Positions 40,531-48,572 of a stretch of DNA of 48,572 bases are shown in pieces. Each line of letters opens with the position of its first letter. The stretch's first letter is position 1. Origin of the DNA: SZUA-252 sp035716005. Lineage in GTDB: Bacteria > Eisenbacteria > RBG-16-71-46 > SZUA-252. The stretch spans positions 1 to 48,572 of the forward strand of contig DASTKG010000152.1 in NCBI GenBank assembly GCA_035716005.1, in the 5' to 3' direction. A program made the translations under genes and the position numbers. The notes below the pieces were generated by a model. That model saw nothing but the letters and a program-made list of their open reading frames with translations. It searched no databases and was not told where the DNA came from.

Positions 40531-41573
40531 GTGGCGGAGCCCCCGCCCTGTCCGCCTTCGAGCTCTTCCACGCGCCGCTTCAGCGAACGGACCGTCGAGA
40601 TCAGCGCGGGAAGGTTTCGAATGCTCGCCTCGATCCGCTTCGCCTGGCCGACCGGCAGCGCCGGGGCGCCGAAGACGCGCTCGCCGGGCTTGATCGACTT
40701 GGAGACGCCGGACTTGGCGCCGATCTGCGCGCCGCTCCCGATCTCGATGTGCCCGACGATGCCGACCTGTCCGGCGATCACGACGTGGTCGCCGACCTCC
40801 GTGCTGCCGGAGATGCCGACCTGGGCCACGATGATGCAGTGCGTGCCGATCTGGACGTTGTGGCCGATCTGGACGAGATTGTCGATCTTGCTCCCCTCGC
40901 CGATCCGGGTCGTCCCGGTGGTGGCGCGATCGATCGTGACGTTGGCGCCGATCTCGACGTCGTCCTCAACGACCACGTTCCCTACCTGTGGAAGCTTGCG
41001 GTAGAGATCGCCGTCGCGCACGAAGCCGAAGCCGTCGCTCCCGATCACGCTGCCGGAGTGGACGATCACGCGATCCCCCAGCTCGCATCCCTCGCGGAGG
41101 GTCACGTTCGGGTAGAGGTGCGCGTCGGCGCCCACGAGGGACGCGGCGCCGATGAAGCAGCCCGCGTCGACCCGCGTCCGGGGCCCGATTCGCGCGCCCG
41201 CTTCCACGACCACGTGCGGTCCGATCGACGCGCTCGGGTCGATGTCGACACGCGCGCCGAGGACGACGGTGGCGTGGAGCCCCGGCTCCGGCGGAGTGGA
41301 CTCCCCCTGGAAGAAGCAGACCGCCTTCAGGAACGCGAGGTAGGGGTTGGAATTCCGGATGAGAGCCTTCTCGGTGACGCGGTGGTTCTCGGCCACGATG
41401 ATGGCCGAGGCGCGGGTCTCTCCGAGGTAGCTCTCGTATCGAGGGTTGGCCAGAAAGGTCAACTCCCCTTCCCGGGCCTCCCGGATGCCGGCGACGCCGG
41501 TGATCTCGATCGAACCGTCGCCTATGACCTCGCCGTCGATGGCCTTGGCCACGGTGTCCAGAGTGACGCGCAT
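40527..41573 (-). CDS. lpxD: UDP-3-O-(3-hydroxyacyl)glucosamine N-acyltransferase
   Basis: 348 residues from ATG at 41573, with AAGGGAG 7 bases upstream. The N-terminal uridine-binding domain (LDTVAKAIDGEVIGDGSIEI, LTFLANPRYESYL) precedes a hexapeptide beta-helix and a C-terminal coiled helix with RIEASIRNLPALISTVRSLK. The catalytic His is in DNLVQIGHNVQIGTHCII, followed by SGSTEVGDHVVIAGQVGIVG. It adds the N-linked acyl chain after LpxC. Order skp-lpxD-lpxC/fabZ-lpxA is the familiar one around bamA. It lies 50 bases after skp, the largest gap in this part of the operon, but I see no promoter there. Confidence 0.96.
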   Translation of the reverse strand: MRVTLDTVAKAIDGEVIGDGSIEITGVAGIREAREGELTFLANPRYESYLGETRASAIIVAENHRVTEKALIRNSNPYLAFLKAVCFFQGESTPPEPGLHATVVLGARVDIDPSASIGPHVVVEAGARIGPRTRVDAGCFIGAASLVGADAHLYPNVTLREGCELGDRVIVHSGSVIGSDGFGFVRDGDLYRKLPQVGNVVVEDDVEIGANVTIDRATTGTTRIGEGSKIDNLVQIGHNVQIGTHCIIVAQVGISGSTEVGDHVVIAGQVGIVGHIEIGSGAQIGAKSGVSKSIKPGERVFGAPALPVGQAKRIEASIRNLPALISTVRSLKRRVEELEGGQGGGSAT

Positions 41574-41623
41574 CGCTTGCTCCCTTCGCGTCTCGCTGGA
41601 CGCGGTACTCGGCGGTCCCAGGG

Positions 41624-42211
41624 CTAGCCTCCGCCCGTAGTCCCGCTTCCCGCCGCCGGGACCTTTCCTTCGTCCTCCTCCTTCAGCCTCGTCAGGACGC
41701 GATCCGTCAGATCGAGCGTCTTGTCCCCGTAGATGACGTTCCCATCCGCGGCGTCGAGGATCAGCTGGTACCCCTCGTTGTTTCCGATATCGGCGACGAT
41801 TCGATGGACACGGTCGACGATCGGCCGGAGATAGTCCTCGTTCAACTTCGAGATATCCCCGCCGGGGCCCCAGTTCTTCTGAATGAAGGACTCGTATTCG
41901 CTGATCTTCTGCTGCAGCGCCTGAGTCTGCTGGTCCCGCTTCGCCTCGCTCAGCATGGGGCTCTGCTGGTCCAGCTTCCGCTGCAGGTCGTCGATCTCGG
42001 TTTTCTTCTCGCGGGCGGTGCGGGACAACTCCTGCACCTCCCGATTGAAGGCAGCCTGCGCCTCCTGGGTCTTCGAGTACTCGCTGAAGATCCGGTCCGA
42101 GTCGATGAAGGCGATCTTCACCTCCGCCCGCGCCCACTGGGGCGCGACGACTAGGCCGACCATGACCAGCGTCACCCAGGTTAGCGCACCCCCAAGAGAG
42201 TGTCGAGTCAT
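41624..42211 (-). CDS. skp: OmpH/Skp-family periplasmic chaperone
   Basis: 195 residues, ATG with AAGGGG 8 bases upstream. Signal peptide (about 1-29, LTWVTLVMVGLVVAPQWARA), then VKIAFIDSDRIFSEYSKTQE, the family opening. Long Gln/Glu/Lys-rich helices (about 55-125, for example LSRTAREKKTEIDDLQRKLD) form the coiled-coil arms. A short beta segment (GYQLILDAADGNVIYGDKTL) belongs to the trimer body. It holds unfolded outer-membrane proteins in the periplasm on the way to BamA, encoded 16 bases upstream. The Gly/Thr-rich tail is nonconserved. Confidence 0.95.
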   Translation of the reverse strand: MTRHSLGGALTWVTLVMVGLVVAPQWARAEVKIAFIDSDRIFSEYSKTQEAQAAFNREVQELSRTAREKKTEIDDLQRKLDQQSPMLSEAKRDQQTQALQQKISEYESFIQKNWGPGGDISKLNEDYLRPIVDRVHRIVADIGNNEGYQLILDAADGNVIYGDKTLDLTDRVLTRLKEEDEGKVPAAGSGTTGGG

Positions 42212-42227
42212 CTTCTAACCCCTTGCC

Positions 42228-44692
42228 TCATAAGGTGTTGCCAAGTTGGAAGTGGGTCTGCCAAGCGCCCCCCTCCTCCCGATCGAACCCGTACCCGATG
42301 TCGAATCCCACGCGTCCGAGCGCGGGAATCTCCATCCGGAACCCGATCCCAGCCCCCTTCCGGAGGTCGCCGAGGTCCAGGTCCCCGGTCGAGTTCCACG
42401 TGTTTCCCGCGTCGAAGAAGAAGAGCCCCCGAAACGGCTCCGCGATGGGGAACTGAAGCTCCGTGGTCAGGACCAGCATGCTCTTTCCGCCGGGGTACCG
42501 GTCGACCACGCGACCCAGCGCGTCCTTCGTGATGTTCGCCCTGGGGACCACGTAGTAGTCCGTATAACCCCGAAGGTAGTCGGCCGTCGTCCCTCCGAGC
42601 CGGAATCGCTCGTAGTCGGGGACGGTGCCCCCCGCCAGGAACCCCGCCTTCCCCCGCAGCATGAGGGTGAAGGGGCGGTGGAGGCGCGAGTAATTCCGCA
42701 TTTCGACCCATTGCTTCGTGAAATTCTCCACGCCGCCGAGGGGTCCGCCGGCCAGGGTCACCCCCCAGGTCAGCCTCGACCCCCGGTTCGGATTGAACGG
42801 GTTGTCGGTGCTGTTCCGCGTGAAGGTCAGGTTGACGCTGCTGACCCGGCGGGGCCACTTGGTGACGCGCAGGCGGGTCAGGTCCGAAGGCTCGTTGAGC
42901 GTGAAGGGGTCGAATTCGTCGAGCTTCACGTCGCGGAGGTCGTACCCGATGACGCCGCGGCTGTAATCGGGCCAGGGGAGGGGCCGGCCCACCCGGACGC
43001 CTCCGCCGACGTCCTGCCGGTTGTAGAAGTCGAGCGCCCGGTTCGTGTTGAAGATGTCGAATCCGAGGGTGATGGGGTTGTCGCGAAACCAGGGATCGGT
43101 GAAGGAGAGCTGGAGGTCGCGGCGGCGCCCGCCGCGCTCCAGGCGGATCGAGATGGTCTGTCCGTTCCCGAAGAGGTTGTTGTGCCCGAGCTCGAGGAAG
43201 CCGGTCAGCCCCGACTGGCTCGAGTAGCCGGCGCCCGCGCTCGCGGTCCCGGTCTGCTTCTCCTGCACCTTCAGCGTCAGGTTGATGTCGGCGCTGTCCC
43301 CCGTCGGCTGGTAGTCGACCTGGACGTCCTGGAAGTATCCGAGGCCGAAGATGTCCCGCTGCGACCGCATGAGCGCCGAGCGCCGGAAGATGTCGCCGGG
43401 ACGGACGATCGCCTCGCGACGGATGACGTTCTCCTTCGTCCTCGTGTTCCCCGTGATGCGCACGTCGGCGACGCGCGACCGCTGCCCTTCCTGGACGGTG
43501 AAGTCGATGTCGACGATCGTGTCCCGATCGCTGAACTTCGGGTCGATGGAGAGGAAGAGAAACCCCGTCTCCTGGTAGAGCTCGTAGGCGGATTGGAGGG
43601 TCTTCTGGACCTTCGTCTCGTCGTACGGAATGCCCGGAACGCAGGTCGTGACGTACTCCAGAGCCGTCGTGGGAACGGCGGTGTTCCCCGACCACGACAT
43701 GCGGCCGAACCGATAGCGCGGGCCCTCCCGGACGTAGACGTGGAGGACGACCCCCTTGCCGTCCGCCATCTCGGCGGGGCGGATCGAGTCGACCTCGGCG
43801 TCGCGATAGCCCCGGCTCCGCATGAAGAGACGGAGCGCCGTCATGTCCTCCTCGACGCGCGAGGGCTTGTAGGTCCCCGACTTCAGAAAACCGGGCATCC
43901 GGCTCTTCATCGCCCCCACCAGGTCCCCCTTCGGGAAGACCCGGGAGCCGTGGATCTCGATGGCGCGGACCTTCTGCTTCGTGCCCTCGATGATCATGAA
44001 GGTCACGCGCACGATCCCGGGGCCGATGGAATCGGTCTTCGCGGTCACGCGCGCCCGGGCGTACCCCTCCTCGGAATAGGCGTCGGAGATCTTTCGCGAG
44101 TCGAGCTCGAGGAGGTTCGGATCGAGGAGCTGGCCGTCCGCCACGGTGATCTTCTCCTTGAGCGTCTTCTCCTCGATCTTCTGATTCCCCGCGAAGAAGA
44201 TTCCCTGGAGGCGCGGGCGCTCGCGCACGCGGACGAGGAGAGCGATCCCGCCCGAGACGGGCTCGTCGACCACGTCGACGTCGGTGAAGAGCCCCGTGGC
44301 GTAGAGGCGGCGCACGCCCTCGGAGACGCTCTTCCGGTCGTAGGGGTCCCCCGTCTTGAGCCCGAACGTGCGGAGGATGACGAGGGAGTCGACGTTCGCG
44401 AAGCCGGCGGCCTTGACGGCCGCGATCGGCGCGCTGCCCGGCGGGGCGGCTTCGGGAACGGCCTCGGGAACGGCGGGGGCGGCCGGCGGCGGCTCGCCGA
44501 GACCCGAGCTGTCGGTCACCGCCGCGTTCGGAAAGCCCACGGAATCCGCCGGGGCCCCGATCTCCTGCGCTCGGAGTGGCCCGATCCAGCCAAAGGCGAG
44601 CAAAAAAACGAGCGTTCCCGCGAGGGCCCCGGCGCGTGGCGTCGGGGCCCTGCGGGCCGCTTCGAGGGGACGATGGTTGGACGCCGGCTGCG

Positions 44693-44696
<4 letters not shown>
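42228..44696 (-). CDS. bamA: Outer membrane protein assembly factor BamA
   Basis: 822 residues from TTG at 44696, overlapping the clpC stop as TTGA. A long Ala/Arg-rich leader ends in a signal peptide (about 29-47, TLVFLLAFGWIGPLRAQE), then a Pro/Ala-rich linker to about residue 85. Five POTRA-like repeats follow to about 430: VDSLVILRTFGLKTGDPYDR, RLQGIFFAGNQKIEEKTLKE, VRAIEIHGSRVFPKGDLVGA, and others. The C-terminal barrel includes the lid loop DYLRGYTDYYV, whose RGY matches the VRGF/Y motif. It inserts beta-barrel proteins in the outer membrane. The last residues are HFQLGNTL, not the usual terminal aromatic. Confidence 0.95.
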
Positions 44697-47110
<2,414 letters not shown>

Positions 47111-47133
47111 CGCGATCCCTCCTGGGAGGCCGC

Positions 47134-48210
47134 CTAGTTCGTCCGGGCGGCGTTGCTGATGTCTTCGCCGAGCAGCCGGCGAACGTACTCCGCGCGGAGC
47201 ACGTTTCGCTCGCGCTGCTCCAATTCGCGACCGGCCCACAGTTGCATGTGCGCCGGCTGAGTCCGGATCAACAGTTCGTTCAACGTCTTCACGTCGGCCA
47301 ACCCCTCGATCCGGAGCGACAGGCCGAAGCGCACCGCCGAGACCAGGTTGATCACCTCCTGCGAGGAGATCACCCGGCTGTGCCGCAGCGTTCCGTACGC
47401 GCGCCAGACCTTGTCCTCGATCTGGACCTTCGCGTCCTTCAGGAGCTCCTCCCGGGCGCGCTGCTCGTATTCGATGATCTGGCGCGTCACGCGCTCGAGG
47501 CTCTCGATCGTCTCGCGCTCGCTCTGGCCCAGGGTGGTCTGGTTCGAGATCTGGAAGAAGTTGCCCATGATCTGCGACCCCTCGCCGTAGAACCCGCGCA
47601 CGGCGAGCCCCACCTGCGTGATGCCCTGGAGCACGCGCCCGATCTGGCGCGTCAGCACGAGCGACGGCAGGTGGATCAGGATCGAGGCCCGCATGCCCGT
47701 GCCCGCGTTCGTCGGGCAGGCCGTCAGATAGCCGAGCTCGTCGCTGAAAGCATAGTCGAGGTCCTGCCCCAATTCATCATCGATGGCGTTCACCGACTCC
47801 CACGCCGACCGCAGCTGGAACCCCGACGCGAGCGCCTGGAGCCGCAGATGATCCTCCTCGTTCACCATGACCGAGACCGTCTCGTCGGGAAGGAGGAGAA
47901 GCCCGCGCAGGCGGCCGTTGTCGGCGAGATCGTTCGAGATCAGATGGCGCTCGACCAGGAACTGGCGGTCGATCGGCGAGAGCTCGCGCATCGAGAGCGA
48001 CGAGGAGGTCGAAAGGACGGGCGTCTTCCGCACGGCGGAGACGACGCTCGAGTAGACCATGGAGAGCTGCTCCTCGCGCGCGCGATGCGTGAAGGGGACG
48101 TCCTTGAGATTCCGCGCCAGCCGGACGCGCGTGCTGAGCACGACGTCCGACGAGGGGCCGGTGCCGTCGAGCCAGCGTCCGAGCAGCCGCGCCTGATCGG
48201 TCAGCTTCAC
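47134..48210 (-). CDS. mcsB: Protein arginine kinase McsB
   Basis: 358 residues, GTG start overlapping the mcsA stop as GTGA. Phosphagen-kinase fold: nucleotide-binding arginines in LSTRVRLARNLKDVPF (26-40), acidic NEEDHLRLQA (117-126), and the CPTNAGTGMRAS motif (165-176) with the conserved Cys. The C-terminal RTQPAHMQLWAGRELEQR and RNVLRAEYVRR follow. In the family a RDxxRA motif near the end binds phosphoarginine allosterically; here that position reads RNVLRA (335-340), Asn for Asp. McsB phosphorylates arginines and marks proteins for ClpC-ClpP. It acts with the McsA co-activator. Confidence 0.95.
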   Translation of the reverse strand: MKLTDQARLLGRWLDGTGPSSDVVLSTRVRLARNLKDVPFTHRAREEQLSMVYSSVVSAVRKTPVLSTSSSLSMRELSPIDRQFLVERHLISNDLADNGRLRGLLLLPDETVSVMVNEEDHLRLQALASGFQLRSAWESVNAIDDELGQDLDYAFSDELGYLTACPTNAGTGMRASILIHLPSLVLTRQIGRVLQGITQVGLAVRGFYGEGSQIMGNFFQISNQTTLGQSERETIESLERVTRQIIEYEQRAREELLKDAKVQIEDKVWRAYGTLRHSRVISSQEVINLVSAVRFGLSLRIEGLADVKTLNELLIRTQPAHMQLWAGRELEQRERNVLRAEYVRRLLGEDISNAARTN

Positions 48211-48569
48211 GACGCGCCTCCCGCGGCCGCGGCGCCGCCCTGCGTCTCGATGGCGCGGATCCGGTCGCGCAAGGACGCGGCCGTCTCGAATTCCTCCCGC
48301 TCGATGGCGCGCTGCAGATCTTCGTGGAGCCGCTGGATCTCGCGGCGGAGGGCGACCCGCGCGGAGTCGCGCGCGGGGGCCTTGCCGACATGCTTGGTGC
48401 TTCCGTGGATGCGCCGCAGAAGGGGCCGGAGCTGCGCCCGGAACGTCGTGTAGCACTCCGAGCAGCCGAGGCGCCCCGACTCCTTGAACTCGGAGTAGAC
48501 GAGGCTGCATCGCGGGCACTGGACGCGCCCCACCTTCGTCTCCTCGCCCTGTCCGGTCTGGTCGGCCAT
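48207..48569 (-). CDS. mcsA: McsA-like zinc-binding activator of McsB
   Basis: 120 residues from ATG at 48569, three bases from the window edge; the frame is still open there, so more N-terminus may lie outside. A zinc module with CPRC (about 18-21) and CSEC (about 36-39) is followed by RPLLRRIHGSTKHVGKAP, a family landmark. A C-terminal UVR motif (about 80-110, EDLQRAIEREEFETAASLRD) completes it. Classical McsA of about 185 residues has two CxxC pairs; only the second is seen here. McsA binds and activates McsB. CtsR, often first in such operons, is not within the window. Confidence 0.9.
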   Translation of the reverse strand: MADQTGQGEETKVGRVQCPRCSLVYSEFKESGRLGCSECYTTFRAQLRPLLRRIHGSTKHVGKAPARDSARVALRREIQRLHEDLQRAIEREEFETAASLRDRIRAIETQGGAAAAGGAS

Positions 48570-48572
48570 GCC

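Overview
The window is a gene-dense, GC-rich bacterial chromosome segment of 48,572 bases with about 43 protein genes. I see no rRNA, tRNA, CRISPR array, insertion sequence or prophage. All genes are on the minus strand except two near 20.1-23.2 kb. No gene-free stretch exceeds 300 bases. The organism makes lipid A (lpxD, a fused lpxC-fabZ, lpxA, lpxB, kdtA, lpxK), so it has an outer membrane. It also carries mcsA-mcsB-clpC, a stress module best known from Gram-positives, plus TonB/ExbB/ExbD sets and a secreted peptidase ending in an FlgD/T9SS-like C-terminal domain. This mix fits the FCB superphylum. A GC-rich uncultured lineage such as Candidatus Eisenbacteria is my best guess, inferred from gene content only.

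Layout, left to right. 1-6.2 kb: the start of a dimethylargininase-like gene cut by the edge, then a MacAB-TolC-like pump (two separate MacB-type permeases, an ATPase, a membrane fusion protein, a TolC-family channel). 6.3-12.8 kb: a Yip1-like membrane protein and a long Ton array with three TonB proteins, two ExbB and four ExbD, in two sets separated by a strong hairpin. 12.9-16.0 kb: a STAS protein, a large TPR protein and a PstS-like lipoprotein, reading into the Ton array. 16.3-20.0 kb: an M14 zinc carboxypeptidase and asparaginyl-tRNA synthetase. 20.1-23.2 kb (plus strand): a multi-pass TPR/zinc-ribbon membrane protein followed by a PATAN (DUF4388) protein with a pilin-like tail. 23.2-27.5 kb: tdh-kbl (threonine to glycine), a heptosyltransferase-family enzyme and a UbiA-type prenyltransferase. 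27.6-48.6 kb: a tightly packed 17-gene run, mcsA-mcsB-clpC-bamA-skp-lpxD-lpxC/fabZ-lpxA-gnnA-like-lpxB-kdtA-lpxK-nadB-(Minf_1886-like)-msbA-GT9-hydroxyacid dehydrogenase.

The right half is an envelope-building supraoperon: protein quality control (McsA/McsB/ClpC), beta-barrel assembly (BamA, Skp), lipid A and Kdo attachment, flipping (MsbA) and core sugar addition (GT9). The left half is an energised-transport block: Ton motors beside a PstS/TPR/STAS module and a tripartite efflux pump. The most unusual features are the doubled Ton array, the two-gene plus-strand module, pervasive NTGA start/stop overlaps that use all four NTG codons, and several possible leaderless promoters. Start sites and promoters are read by eye. 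Family names rest on motifs I can see, not on database searches.
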